From the NCBI GenBank assembly GCA_019054805.1, contig JAHQIY010000010.1:2587501-2651500 (forward strand): a stretch of DNA of 64,000 nucleotides. The letters are read 5' to 3'. The position numbers were made by a program, and so were the translations under genes. Numbering within the stretch: the first letter of the stretch is position 1; each line of letters opens with the position of its first letter. The notes under the pieces are model-generated. The model saw only the letters and a program-made list of their open reading frames with translations, ran no database searches and was not told where the DNA came from. Shown here one piece after another: positions 21,571 through 29,669 of this stretch. Source of the stretch: Brachionus manjavacas (lineage: Eukaryota; Rotifera; Eurotatoria; Ploima; Brachionidae).

Positions 21571-22915
21571 AAAAATAGCTTTTATTGTTATTAATTGATT
21601 CTTTTATAATCGTTTTTACTTATAAATTAAAAGACTAAGAGCCTAATAAATTTTAAGAAGATAAATAATTAAATTTGGCTTAACATTTGTATCCAAATTA
21701 AAATAAGTCATTAACACTTGGTCAAAATATATTTCAAGTCATTCTAAATGGTACAAATCGCCAGTTTAAATTTTTTCTTATTCTAAAATAAATCTAATTT
21801 AAATAATTTCTAATTTTATTTGAATAAAATATAATAAATCTGTAATGAATTTTAGTTTTTAATCTTTGATTGATTTAAGAATCAGTTTTTCGTGACTACA
21901 ACAGATCCATCGCGTGATAATGAAGTCAAAAATATGATCGGCAATGAGCTTGTTAAAAGAATAATGAAAGCGTTTAGGTAAAATTTGAAAGTTTTTTTTT
22001 TCAATTTAAAAAAAATTAACAAAGGGACAAAAAGAAGTTCAGGGTTTATGTTGTGCTTCCGCTTTTGCCAGGCTTCGACAATGCGAATGCGATTCAAGCT
22101 GTTCAATACTATAATCTGAGATCAATTATAAATGGCCAATTTTCCATTTATCAAGAGCTCAAAAATCAAGGCTTAAATGACCCGTTTGAATATATCACAT
22201 TTTATGGAATGAGAAATTGGACAGTATTGATGGGAAGACTTGTACAAGAAATTATCTACGTCCACTCTAAATTGATGATAGTTGATGATAAATATGTCAT
22301 TTGTGGCTCAGCTAATATAAATGATAGAAGTTTGCTGGGAAAAAGAGACTCGGAGGTGGCTGCCGTGGTGAAAGATGAAGAGTTTTTTGAGTCGGTTTTG
22401 GGTGGACAAAAAGTCATGGTTGGAAAGTATGCAAATTCGTTGAGAAAAAAAATTTTCAAGTTAATTTTATTTAGAATTGCTTAAAGATAAATTTAAATTT
22501 GAGATCTTCTTAGGCTCCATTTGGGAATCTATTTTAACAATCCTAATAAAATTGATGTTCAAGATTGTGTAAGTGATCAATTTTATGATCACTTTCGATC
22601 AGTGTCAGCACAAAATACGCAGATTTATGATGATGTTTTCAAATGTTTACCAAGTGATAACATTACAAATTTTGAAATATTGGCAACATATGGTGACCAA
22701 AAATGCCTGAGCAATACTGATCCTAAAAGAGTAAATTTCAGCTTGATGTCTGCTTATTTTTTATTTAAATTTTTTCAAAGGGGAAAAAAGAACTTGAAGA
22801 AAAAGTAAACGGATTTATTGTTGATTTTCCACTCAAATTTTTGTGCAGAGAAAAGAATTTTTTTCCTGACATGCGAACACCAGAAGGTCTTGTCCCAATA
22901 GCCATGTGGACCTAA
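4535..22915 (+). CDS. PLD: Phospholipase D (PX-PH-HKD type), nine visible exons
   Basis: Hydrolyses phosphatidylcholine to phosphatidic acid and choline at membranes. The spliced exons 4535-5837, 5887-5986, 11081-11537, 15763-16322, 16376-16486, 21880-21977, 22043-22459, 22514-22730 and 22781-22915 keep one frame for about 1131 residues with no stop. The order is a PX domain (about residues 15-150), a PH domain (170-280), the first HKD motif HHEKMVVID (about 405), a variable acidic/basic linker, WIGKDYCN, TPRMPW and ARHFIQRWN, IYIE joined to NQFF across an intron, the second HKD motif VHSKLMIVD (about 950), GSANINDRSLLGKRDSE, and the conserved end AMWT. Length is close to the animal PLD1 class. 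The first visible exon starts in phase, so at least one 5' exon is missing. The large introns (5.1, 4.2 and 5.4 kb) are packed with transposons. A second PLD gene begins at 56297. Confidence 0.96.
5887..5986 (+). CDS. PLD: PLD exon B
   Basis: Separated from exon A by a 49-nt intron (GTGAAC...TTTAAG). It reads LVDLGRRENNTELDPATYEV and ends in phase 0 before GTAATT. It continues the RLTD-type strand that follows the first HKD domain. Confidence 0.9.
6230..6800 (-). mobile_element. LINE reverse transcriptase C-terminal fragment
   Basis: The minus strand reads KANRILGQIRNSLKPR, then KKDIIILEKVQRRATKLI. After frameshifts comes a segment ending with residues like RRGSLRYNFLTNR. These are the post-core motifs of jockey/CR1-like reverse transcriptases: KANR-x-LG, LEKVQRRATK, and the final NR motif. 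It is broken by several indels. Confidence 0.8.
8640..9530 (+). repeat. Dispersed repeat homologous to 61140-61640, split by a MITE
   Basis: Segments such as AAATTTCAAATCAAAATTTT, AAATGGCTTAACTTTATTAA, TTAACTTTGTTTCGCTGTAA and GATCATGATCATGAACTT recur in the same order near 61150-61640. The 61 kb copy lacks the 342-bp block 8956-9297 and so acts as an empty site for it. Confidence 0.65.
8956..9297. mobile_element. 342-bp MITE with about 100-bp terminal inverted repeats
   Basis: The ends are GGGGCTGTGAAGTTCATTTC and the inverse of GGGGTTGTGAAGTTCGTTTC. Inversion extends through AACTTGAATAACTTTTTTAC to the motif AAATGCTTAAT. A 9-bp direct repeat TAATTAATT flanks it (8947-8955 and 9298-9306), though that sequence is low in complexity. 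It has no coding capacity. The duplication length and G-rich ends suggest mobilisation by a hAT- or Mutator-like transposase, which is inference. Confidence 0.85.
10412..10775 (-). mobile_element. LINE reverse transcriptase C-terminal tail
   Basis: The minus strand reads YTDLELWRKRGDLIQLYKVS and then RGKFLPNRTATTWNLLPSYV, the same terminal motifs as at 2977-3310 but from a diverged subfamily. It ends at a stop after SVYQV. The upstream core is missing. Confidence 0.8.
11081..11537 (+). CDS. PLD: PLD exon C: linker between the two HKD halves
   Basis: It starts after TTTTCTAG and ends at a split codon before GTATGC. The content is low in conserved motifs: acidic, then Lys/Ser/Asn-rich (DSQNDETSNEAKVE; KKEKIEMNPISF). 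This corresponds to the variable loop that separates the catalytic halves in animal PLD1. Phase agrees with both neighbours. Confidence 0.88.
11966..12241. mobile_element. 276-bp MITE with 8-bp target duplication GGTACAGA
   Basis: The left end CATGGATAGACAAT and right end ATTGTCTATACCTC are inverted relative to each other. Both are flanked by GGTACAGA (11958-11965 and 12242-12249). The core contains a GC-rich block (GGGTCCGGGGCGGAGCCCAG) that also occurs inverted in the larger relative at 47914-48631, and the right part has GTACAGAAAGTAC words as in that relative. Confidence 0.88.
12242..12998. other. PLD intron, no recognised feature
   Basis: AT-rich, with no exon-like open frame or element end recognised. 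Confidence 0.4.
12999..15157. mobile_element. About 2.2-kb inverted-repeat unit with short-motif arrays
   Basis: The left end TACAAATTCAGAAATCTTCA-GGCAATTTTATGCC (12999-13045) matches the inverse of 15113-15157 with few differences. Inside, 13268-13880 has recurring TGACAAA/TGACTAA words every 20-35 bp, reading one way on the left and the other way (TTTGTCA) on the right. The block 14160-14710 repeats TGACGTCATTAATT-like words. No protein-coding frame was seen. It looks like a foldback-type, non-autonomous element in a PLD intron. Confidence 0.55.
15158..15762. other. PLD intron, no recognised feature
   Basis: AT-rich intron sequence ending in the acceptor TTTTGCCTAG. Nothing else was recognised. 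Confidence 0.5.
15763..16322 (+). CDS. PLD: PLD exon D: start of the second catalytic half
   Basis: A basic and then Ser/Asp-rich region (PDSDSDSYSDYSDSSDEEAK) leads into HYWIGKDYCNSYKADFKD, TTPRMPWRDEG, ARDLARHFIQRWNQCK and YPFLLPKSYEEPFDYD. These are the hallmark motifs that precede the second HKD domain of animal PLDs. It ends in CAG in phase 0. Confidence 0.95.
16376..16486 (+). CDS. PLD: PLD exon E
   Basis: After a 53-nt intron, 37 codons read from MTRSLDAWSGGLSQTE to SEHFIYIE. The intron falls inside the conserved IYIENQFF motif; the other half starts the next exon. Confidence 0.95.
16915..17215 (-). pseudogene. Second pogo/Tigger transposase relic, inverted
   Basis: The minus strand repeats the 3414-3925 relic almost base for base (KVIDAI-type start, TQIAKELxVGISTGSGW, KDKFEEYENYSNPEKRK). 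It jumps directly from AKFD to YVNEWLKKLPKIIEPNN, so about 200 bp containing the second HTH are deleted. Both copies stop at the same place, which suggests a shared truncated master. Confidence 0.7.
17290..17705. mobile_element. 416-bp TA-duplicating MITE inside a LINE 3' hairpin
   Basis: Inverted ends GCTGGCTTATGCTAAAACGC and the inverse of GCTGGCTTATGCTAAAACAC are flanked by TA (17288-17289 and 17706-17707). Removing the element and one TA restores GGAGC-TCTA-GCTC-GATACAG in LINE orientation. This has the same length and form as GGAGC-ATTA-GCTC-GGTACAG at 4279. TA duplication points to the Tc1/mariner superfamily. No coding frame. Confidence 0.9.
18179..19925 (-). mobile_element. Tc1/mariner transposon with broken transposase
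   Basis: The ends share GTGTAGAATAAAA with a following TGGCACAAAA and lie between TA dinucleotides (18177-18178 and 19926-19927). On the minus strand the relic transposase gives an HTH part (RRFTGFGYNKRSVYRWLDVI), GSGRPAKIA, the DDE region KFQEKLMVWLAISQRGISEP, the end motif NPANVPKARPIE, and ENLKAKVYEGYWKVKNLKQL. Several frameshifts, stops and an inserted MITE (18525-19077) make it inactive. The LINE copy at 62770 is the matching empty site. Confidence 0.88.
18525..19077. mobile_element. MITE nested in the Tc1/mariner transposase
   Basis: Both ends carry ATCATTACATAGAAAAAA and then AACATAGAAAATTT(A/T)CATTGAAAA in inverted orientation. Flanks ATGGCTC (18518-18524) and ATGGCCTC (19078-19085) look like an 8-bp duplication with one base lost. 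It breaks the transposase frame between its DEA and the NPANVPKARP part. No coding capacity. Confidence 0.8.
20498..20534. repeat. (ATT)n microsatellite, left side
   Basis: About 12 ATT triplets end at the left edge of the inverted-repeat element 20536-21503. Confidence 0.9.
20536..21503. mobile_element. 968-bp inverted-repeat element built of TGTGACC motif arrays
   Basis: The ends GTCTAGGTAATTATGTGACCG and its inverse match perfectly and continue through GTTCACAACTTTYGTGAC. Between them, 20540-20765 and 21320-21500 consist of degenerate repeats such as RTGTGACCMRAAAAAAATTT, reading one way on the left and turning over on the right. The middle holds an (AAAT)n tail near 20830 and a small Cys-rich frame. 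(ATT)n flanks it on both sides, so it inserted into a microsatellite. Confidence 0.75.
20935..21141 (-). pseudogene. Small Cys-rich frame, possible zinc-finger start
   Basis: The minus strand reads MNNQDILETEEVRKVV, then NPVKCDKCDGYFEGQRCLIC, giving two CxxC pairs. It then runs into poly-T-derived Phe/Lys residues. The CxxC layout recalls the start of the PHD-type finger at 23886-24245. It looks truncated and may belong to the inverted-repeat element. Confidence 0.25.
21507..21568. repeat. (ATT)n microsatellite, right side
   Basis: About 20 ATT triplets directly follow the right end of the element at 20536-21503. Confidence 0.95.
21880..21977 (+). CDS. PLD: PLD exon F
   Basis: It starts NQFFVTTTDPSRDNEVKNMI, completing the IYIE-NQFF motif, and ends KRIMKAF plus two bases of Arg before GTAAAA. 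Phase matches exons E and G. Confidence 0.93.
22043..22459 (+). CDS. PLD: PLD exon G: second HKD motif
   Basis: It reads RVYVVLPLLPGFDNANAIQA, then EYITFYGMRNW, then VHSKLMIVDDKYVICGSANI and NDRSLLGKRDSEVAAVV. HxKx4D and the downstream GSxNxxxRS are intact, so the active site is complete. It ends KKIF plus AA of a Lys codon before GTTAAT. Confidence 0.97.
22514..22730 (+). CDS. PLD: PLD exon H
   Basis: A 54-nt intron separates it from exon G. It reads LHLGIYFNNPNKIDVQDCVS and IYDDVFKCLPSDNITNFE, typical of the C-terminal third of animal PLDs, and ends at NTDPKR in phase 0. Confidence 0.93.
22781..22915 (+). CDS. PLD: PLD terminal exon
   Basis: After a 50-nt intron it reads GKKELEEKVNGFIVDFPLKF and ends PIAMWT followed by TAA. 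The WT-COOH end is a conserved feature of animal PLD1/2. Confidence 0.94.
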   Translation, partial: GKKELEEKVNGFIVDFPLKFLCREKNFFPDMRTPEGLVPIAMWT

Positions 22916-23731
22916 ATTGATGAAGAGTGCTTGTTTTATTTAATGAGTATAGGAAATTTTATTTTTAATTAATCGATAAATGAAATGTCAATTGTGAACT
23001 TGTTTAGATTTTACCGATACATCTTTTAAATATAATTTGTATTTTTATAATTTGACATTTGTATTTTATAAACTCGTTTAATACGATAGAAATTTTTAAA
23101 AAATAATTTTAATTTTATCTTTTTATTTAATATTAAAATTAATTAAATAAAATTTTGATAAATTTTTTTTTTTAATTTTACACTAAATAAAATAAATAGC
23201 TTAGTCGTATATCACATTTTAAAGCTGGAAATGGTAGTCAAAGGTTTTTTCTAGACGGCAAGAAAAATGCTTTTAGTTGGTCATTTTGCTCATATTTTTG
23301 TAGAAAATGTAGATAAAAAATTTCAGAACCGCTAAATCAATTGCCAAGCCATTATTATCATTTTTAATTAAAAAATGTATTTACGGCGAGGTTCCAAGTG
23401 AATGGTGCCAAGAAAATTCACATCACTGCATAAAAAAATAAGTAAAGACAATTTTTGTTCAGTCTACCTATATTTTGTAAAATTATGAAAAAATATAAGA
23501 TGTGATTTTAAATGGAGTATGTAATAGTTAAAATTATTAAAAAAGTTGAGTTTTAAAACGCTTATAATATATATAAAAAAACAAAAATTATTACTTAGGA
23601 AACAAAAATACTGAAAATAGGGTTATTTTTAATTAAAAATAACAAAATTAATAAAAAGTGTCAAATAGAATTTAAAAAAGATTATTTCTTTATTTATCCG
23701 CAGCAAATTAAACGAAACAATTATGAGAGTC
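22916..23731. other. AT-rich sequence after PLD
   Basis: Presumed 3' UTR and intergenic DNA. An AATAAA occurs near 23147, but I cannot fix the polyadenylation site. Nothing else was recognised. Confidence 0.5.
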
Positions 23732-23885
23732 GCTGCGTTACAAATTTCATAACACACATTTTTTAGAATTTGTGCGTTTTATTCTAAAAAATGAGTGAAA
23801 AGAAAAAAACAAAGTTTCTGGTAAAATTTTATTTAAAATAAAAAAAAAAAAAAAATTAGTAAATTAATTTAAAAAAAAAAGTAAG

Positions 23886-24471
23886 CTATTTTTCACAAAA
23901 ATTACAAGTCCACAATTTAGTCGATTTAAGACTATTAGAACATTTAAGATGAAAATTTTTATAACAAATCGAACAAATTTTAACATATTCCTTCAAATTA
24001 AAGTATTCATTACAAATGTCACATTTTAAATTAATCTTATAAGAAAATAAAGAAGCTTTAAGTTGTTTTAGTCCATCATCAGAAAATAATGACGTAAAAT
24101 TGTTTAAATTTTTAAGAAATTGATTATAAATAAAATAATTTTCTAATGATAAATTTGAAAGATCTACAATCAAATCTTCTTCTTGTATTTTAACCTGTGT
24201 ACTCATGATTTTATTGATTTTTGACTCATCAACAATTACAACCAAAAGAAACTTTTTGATTCTTTGTTCGTTTTTCGAAACTTTACAATCAGGCGCAAGT
24301 ACTAACGCAGCATGTTCAGACTCATCTTCGTTAACTTTTTCGGATTATAAAAATTATTTTGATAACCATTATTTAAATTGTTGTATTGGTAACCATTATT
24401 ACAATTCGGTTGCGAATTTTTAGGATGCATTTGAAAACAATCGTTATAGTAAAAAGAATTTAGATACATTT
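23886..24471 (-). pseudogene. Asn-rich protein with C-terminal PHD-like finger
   Basis: On the minus strand an ATG at 24471 starts MYLNSFYYNDCFQMHPKN and an Asn/Tyr/Gln-rich segment. A single frameshift near 24330 leads into DESEHAALVLAPDCKVSKNE, and the frame then runs without a stop to 23886. The end reads LKCDICNEYFNLKEYVKICS and then ICYKNFHLKC and LWTCNFCEK, with spacing C-x2-C-x12-C-x2-C-x4-H-x2-C-x13-C-x2-C, close to a PHD finger. PHD fingers occur in the ORF1 of some non-LTR elements and in chromatin proteins. Which applies here is unknown. It lies just outside the LINE target duplication, so it is not part of that LINE. Confidence 0.55.
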
Positions 24472-24533
24472 TAATGTTTCAAAATAATTATTAAGCATTT
24501 TATATCAATATGCATTATCATTTTCAACAGAAT

Positions 24534-24554
24534 ATAAATAAAAGTTAAAAGATA
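24534..24554. repeat. LINE target duplication, left copy
   Basis: ATAAATAAAAGTTAAAAGAT plus A is repeated at 28922-28942. The first part overlaps the (AAAT)n tail on the right side, so about 15 bp (AAAAGTTAAAAGATA) are informative. Confidence 0.8.
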
Positions 24555-24607
24555 TATCAAAAAGTGATTTTGTCTTGACACACCCTGTTTTCAAAACATT
24601 TACCAAA

Positions 24608-25811
24608 ATGGAAGAGGTACAGAGCGATACCTTAACGAATTCTCTACAAGCAGAATGTATCGAAAAATTAAAGATTGCCTCTCAAGTTAACTGGAGTGAC
24701 AAGAATCAATGTGTAACATTCAAAACCGACTTAATAAACCTATACAAAACATATCTCTACAATGGATTTGTTAGAATAGAACAAAAAACTTTATGCAATG
24801 CACTTAGTCAAATCAATGTGGACGCTTTAAAAGCTCTTAGATCCGAACTCGGAAATGAACTATTATCAAAGCACAAAATCTCAACCACTCTTTTGTTGAA
24901 ACCCAAAAGAAATCCTAATACAATTGCTGAAGACATTTTTAAATTGTCGCATTACCTATGCAACAACAACTTAACCGAGGAGAACTTCTTAGTCCTATTT
25001 AACAAATCGAATTTTGGCCAAATCCACTCTTCGACTCAAAATCAAGAAAGTTACAATCAGCCAATTTCTCAAGACGACTTTGATCGAAGAAATCAAAGAG
25101 GACACAAACGATCTGAATCAAAATTTTTTTAACATAAAATAAAACCAAGATAGATTGATTACACTCGTTAATAATCAAACAACTCTAATCAACAATATAA
25201 TCGGTGAAAATAAATCACTCAAAGAAACAATTGGTAATCTAGAAAAACTTATCACCACACTTGTAGATAAGCAAAAAAATCTAGTACCACAGTCTCAAAA
25301 TTTCACTGCCACATATCAACAACCTCAACAGATAAATTTAACTCAAAATCCAGCTCAGACAAGAACCTTGTCATTTTCAGAGTGTGTTAATGCCAAGTCT
25401 ACAAACTGTCATGAAAACATTTCAAACACGCCTAAATCTGGTAAAAGATCTGCGTCTGAGGCTTTTCCAAAAAACCAACAACATAACTCAAACAAGGTAC
25501 AAAAAACAAACAAAATACCTTATCAAAGTGAAAAAAAAGTAAACACCCCGAATAATACTAGACAAAGCTATGGCCAAAAGTCATTAAGAAGCTTTGATTC
25601 TTTCAACCCCGAACAACCAAGTCGAGAAATAGAAGACAATGAAAGTGGGTTCAAAACGGCTGTTCCAAGACGTAGGAAAAACAATAAAGCCTCTACACAA
25701 ATCTACATCGAAAACGCCGGTAAAAATGTAATCCATGGACTAAAAACTTGTGAACGAAAATTTGACGTATATTTGGGGCGCATATCCAAAGAAGAGGATG
25801 ATTCAATCTAG
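24608..25811 (+). pseudogene. LINE ORF1 protein
   Basis: The ATG at 24608 opens MEEVQSDTLTNSLQAE. The first part runs to 25132; a frameshift near 25100 and a TAA at 25138 separate it from the second. The second part starts with a Leu-heptad stretch (LINNIIGENKSLKETIGNLE) that should form a coiled coil. A Gln/Asn/Lys-rich linker follows, then AVPRRRKNNKASTQIYIE and FDVYLGRISKEEDD, an end shared by ORF1 proteins of some CR1-like elements. Its likely role is RNA binding and particle formation. Confidence 0.65.
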
Positions 25812-25817
25812 CATCTA

Positions 25818-26490
25818 GTGATGAACTCATCTATTTGTTATTTGAGTGAATTATGGACAAAAAAAAATGAATACAATATTATAAAAAATTTAAGAAGTGA
25901 AAATCACTTAAAAAATAATCCTATATATCAATCTGATATGCCAAATTACCAGAAAAAAGGGAGACCTTTTGGAGGTCAATGTTGGATTACAGATGATACA
26001 TGTGAAATTTTAGACTATGAATTCTTCAATAGACACTTGACTTATGTAAATGTAAAGGTTCACGGTAATGAACTCCTATTTATTGGCGTTCATATGCCAT
26101 TTGATGACCCAAAAAATAAATCACATACAAGATCTTTGTATGAATTAATCATCTCCAGAATTTTTATGTTTGTAAATTTATTTAAGAAGCGTAATGTTCC
26201 AGTTATTATTCTCGGTGATTTTAATGCAGATCCGTTTAGATATAATAGGTTTGATGAACTACTTAGGAAAATGATTAGTTAATTAGATCTTATTTTAATC
26301 AGCAGTCTGAATACTCAGGAATGTTCTAACACTTATGAAAAAGAAACTGAAACCAAAAAAAAATATTATGTGAATCTAGATCATGTATTATTAAGTTATC
26401 AAAATTATATTTCATTTAAGGATTTAGAATGTAACATTATGGATGATATAGGAAAAATGAGTGATCATAGGACAGTTGAAATCCAGTTTT
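25818..26490 (+). pseudogene. LINE endonuclease (APE-like) domain
   Basis: It reads SSICYLSELWTKKNEYN (the E-containing second motif), VPVIILGDFNADPFRYN (GDFN) and, after an in-frame TAA at 26280, LDHVLLS and GKMSDHRTVEI (the SDH motif). The usual first motif with the catalytic Asn is absent: the preceding frame ends in ORF1 only a few codons upstream, so about 35 residues look deleted. Confidence 0.75.
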
Positions 26491-28758
26491 ATATAAAATT
26501 AATGAATGAAAATTTTCTTCAAAATAACCATCCAGTCAATAACTACGTAAATATTATAAATTTCAATAATCCTGAAACTCGACAGTTCTTTAAAAAAAGT
26601 TTAAAGATTAATATTATAAATAATTGTGGAATATATATGCAAAAAAGTATTTATATGTCAGGACAAGAACATATATATAAGTTTTATAAAAGTATTTGTG
26701 AATCATTTACTAGTGCCTTAGATCAAACTATTGATTTTCAGAAATTAATTGAAAAAAATGTAAATTCTTCGAATAATAATGTAGGAAAAAAAAGCTGGTT
26801 CAGTCATCAACTCTTAATCATTAAGAACCGACTAGTTGAAATAAGAGACTTACTTAAATGTAATAATAATTTAATAATAGAGAAAGAGAGAAAATGCCTT
26901 AAAAAAAATTTTAGAAGAATACAGCGAAGAAATATATTTCTACACGAAAATAACCATTTAATTAAATTAGAAAAATTAGCATTTGGTAAAAATAGAGCAA
27001 ACTTTTGGATGTACATTAAAAAATAAAAAAATAACAGGGAAAATAATTTAGAAGTTAAAGTACCAATTAACCAACTTTTTGAACATTATAAAGATTTTTC
27101 TCCCAGACTCAAGATTTAGATTTTAAACAAAAATTAATCAAAGAAAAGGTAGATAAAACTCTAAAAGAATTTAACCGTGAAGGTAGAGCTCCAGAATTTG
27201 ATCAAGATCTACTTAATAAGATTATAGATGAGTGCAAAAACTCAAATGTAAAAGGAAACGATATGATTTCTTTCTCCATGTTAAAGAATGGAAATGATAT
27301 TGAAATTAGGTCTATTTTGTTAAAGTTTTTTAACCAGATGGTAAACTTTTGTTCAATTCCAGCAGAACTTAATATATCAAAAATAAGACCAATAATAAAA
27401 GATCCATTAAAAAAATGTAAAAACTTGAACAACATTAGACTTTTTTCAATTTCGAAATGTCTTGCTCAAATTCTTGAAAAATTAATACTGATGAGCTCAT
27501 CAAATTTATCAAAAACTAGAAAAAACCAATTTGGATTTAAGAAAAAAACTTCGTGTAACCATGCCATATTTGTTGTTAAAGAGACACTATTTAAATATCT
27601 AAAAAACAATTCAGGATGCAAAATGGCATCCTTGGAATGGCTGAAAAAGCATTCGATAAAGTTTGGAGAGATGGACTGTTTTATAAATTGATTCCTAAAA
27701 TGGATATCAAATATTGGTTTATTCTCAAAAAATATTATGATCTCTCTTCAGGTATTATCTTTTTTGATGAAAATAAAAAAACAGAAAGTTTCAAAATTAA
27801 ATGTGGAGTAAAACAAGGGGGAATTATTTCTCCTTTTCTATTTAATATCTTTAAATACGACTTAATTGAAGAATGTATTTCTAAAGAAATAGGAGCTCTT
27901 TTTAACAGGCACAAGGTATGTAAAATTGTATATGCAGATGACATTCTTTTGTTGAGTCCAGTAGACTCGCATTTACAAGAGCTGCTAGTTATATGTAATA
28001 AATTTGGAAATAAATGGAAAATAAAATTTAACCCGTCTAAATCAATGATAATTGAATTTGGAAATAATATTTTTAAAAATGAATTTCATCTAGGCAATAC
28101 TCATTTAACAAAAGTAGATAAGATAGACTATCTCGGTATTGAGATTCCATCAAATCTAGACTTTGAGTTAAAATCTATAAATAAATTCTCTAAAGTGCAT
28201 CAAGCTATTTTTTCCTTATCATATCTAGGATTAAAAAAATGTAAAATTTCACCCTTTCTACAATCTTTCATTTATAAAACGTATTGCTTGTCCCAATTTA
28301 CACATGGACTCGGAACTGCAACTTTAGGAAAACAAACAAAAGAGGCCCTAAATACCTCACAGAATAATCTACTAAGACATATAATAGGATTAAAAGGTAG
28401 ATGCCATATGAAAGACGTGTTAAAATGTTTACAAATTTTTAACATTGATGAACTTTACATTCAATCAACACTCTCTTCTCTAGGAACCTTGAAATTTAAT
28501 AAGCTTTCATACGATATATTTCACGATTTAACTAAAACATCTAGAGACATCGGATCTAGATTAAAAACATTTGAAAATTTTTTTAAATTGGACATAATTA
28601 ACATATATAATAATTCTGGAGTCCTTAAAAGGGATCTTAAATTACAATTTAAACTAAAAGATGGACTAACTGACTCTATTAATTTATGTTTAAACAATAT
28701 AAATAATAGAAAATATTTTCTTCTTCTTCAAGAATTAACTAAATCATTTCGATTTTAA
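26491..28758 (+). pseudogene. LINE reverse transcriptase
   Basis: It runs on from the endonuclease frame through FWMYIKK. After frameshifts near 27030-27110 come the fingers region (GNDMISFSMLKNG; PIIKDPLKKCKNLNNIRLFS), the NQFGFKKKTSCNHAI motif, a frameshift near 27630, then AFDKVWRDGLFYKL, VKQGGIISPFLFNIF and VYADDILLLSP with the YADD catalytic box. The thumb and C-terminal region continue to the stop at 28756. Confidence 0.88.
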
Positions 28759-28891
28759 ATGTTTAAAAATTTATGTTTTTTTTTACATGTATTTTTATCT
28801 GTATTTAATCTTTTTTTTTGTATATTTTAGTCTTTTTCTTTTCTTTTTCTTTAATTTTTCAAATTTAAAATTTTTACATCTACTTCTCCTA

Positions 28892-28942
28892 AAAGGAGGT
28901 TAATTCAATTTAAATAAATAAATAAATAAAAGTTAAAAGATA
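28892..28942 (+). repeat. LINE 3' stem-loop, (AAAT)n tail and right target duplication
   Basis: CTCCTAAAAGGAG forms a short hairpin. TTAATTCAATTT and (AAAT)5 follow, then the right copy of the 21-bp duplication at 28922-28942. Confidence 0.8.
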
Positions 28943-29384
28943 AATAAAAATTGATCATTTAATTATTTAGACAGCATTGTACTAGGCATCAAAGTAAATT
29001 GGTCTTCAAGTATCAATAATTGGAATTTTCGCTATTCGCTATTAAAAGGTTGCATTGTTACAAACAATATTTTTATTTGTAGTCCAATTTCCATTAAATA
29101 GAGGTTAATTAAAAAGTCAAAAAAAATTATTTTCAATAAAAATTTGTTTTTTATTTTTCACCTATTTTTTTTCCGAACACACATTTTTTAGAATTAAACG
29201 CACAAATTCTAAAAAAACAGGTTGAACGCAGCAAAAAAAAATGTGTGTTAGGAAATTTATGTGTAACGCAGCCAATTTCAACAATTATATTTAAAAAAAA
29301 ATTTGAATAAAATAAAACCTGATTTCAAAGCAATAAGCAAAATTTTGATTGTCCTTTATCATCTAGTATATTTTTTTTACTTTT

Positions 29385-29640
29385 TAGAATCTAGGATATC
29401 TTGACTCCTTGAGCGAAGAATACCAAATAACTGAAGATTTTCCTCAAGGCTCACGAATTAGTCCTCTTTTATTTAGTATAAATATCAATGACATCCCCAA
29501 AAGAATAAAAACAAATAATGCCTTTCGCAGATGATCTTGCTACATTCTTTATTTACAACATAAAAGGGAACCTAGAAAATTAGATAAAAAAAACACTGAC
29601 GAACTAGAACAATGGCTTGGTGAACTATCAAAATAGAGAA
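29385..29640 (+). mobile_element. LINE reverse transcriptase fragment
   Basis: It reads YQITEDFPQGSRISPLLFSI and NINDIPKRIKTNN; after a frameshift PFADDLATFF follows, then ELEQWLGEL. These are the PQGS-x-SPLLF and FADD motifs of a reverse transcriptase of another LINE family. Only about 80 codons remain. Confidence 0.8.
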
Positions 29641-29669
29641 AAAAAAATAGGGAAAAATCATCTTATATT

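Larger units (their letters stand above)
16487..21879. other. 5.4-kb PLD intron carrying a nested transposon stack
   Basis: In order it holds a pogo relic (-), a LINE tail (-) split by a TA-duplicating MITE and by a Tc1/mariner copy that itself holds another MITE, a motif-array element set in an ATT microsatellite, and AT-rich filler at 16500-16910, 19990-20497 and 21569-21879. Confidence 0.85.
24555..28921 (+). mobile_element. APE-type LINE (non-LTR retrotransposon), full length but mutated
   Basis: A 4.4 kb element with a roughly 50-bp leader, an ORF1-like protein, an apurinic-type endonuclease, a reverse transcriptase, a 3' UTR, a CTCCT-AAA-AGGAG stem-loop and an (AAAT)n tail. Matching 15-21 bp duplications flank both ends. 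The ORFs carry several frameshifts and stops and appear to lack the first part of the endonuclease, so this copy is not autonomous. Motifs fit the jockey/CR1/L2 group in a broad sense; I cannot place the clade without an alignment. Confidence 0.88.
23732..29272. mobile_element. Inverted-repeat unit hosting a PHD-finger frame and a LINE
   Basis: The left arm from 23732 (GCTGCGTTACAAATTTCATAA, then ACACACATTTTTTAGAATTTGTGCG) matches the inverse of 29168-29272, which carries the same words with small insertions and a second GCTGCGTT. Between the arms lie the minus-strand PHD frame and the inserted LINE 24555-28921. Without the LINE the unit is about 1.2 kb. The target duplication is unclear. Confidence 0.6.

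Noticed and set aside
23820-23885. Poly-A stretch taken as a possible LINE tail
   Set aside because: No LINE coding or hairpin next to it in that orientation, and the LINE ends are fixed elsewhere by target duplications.
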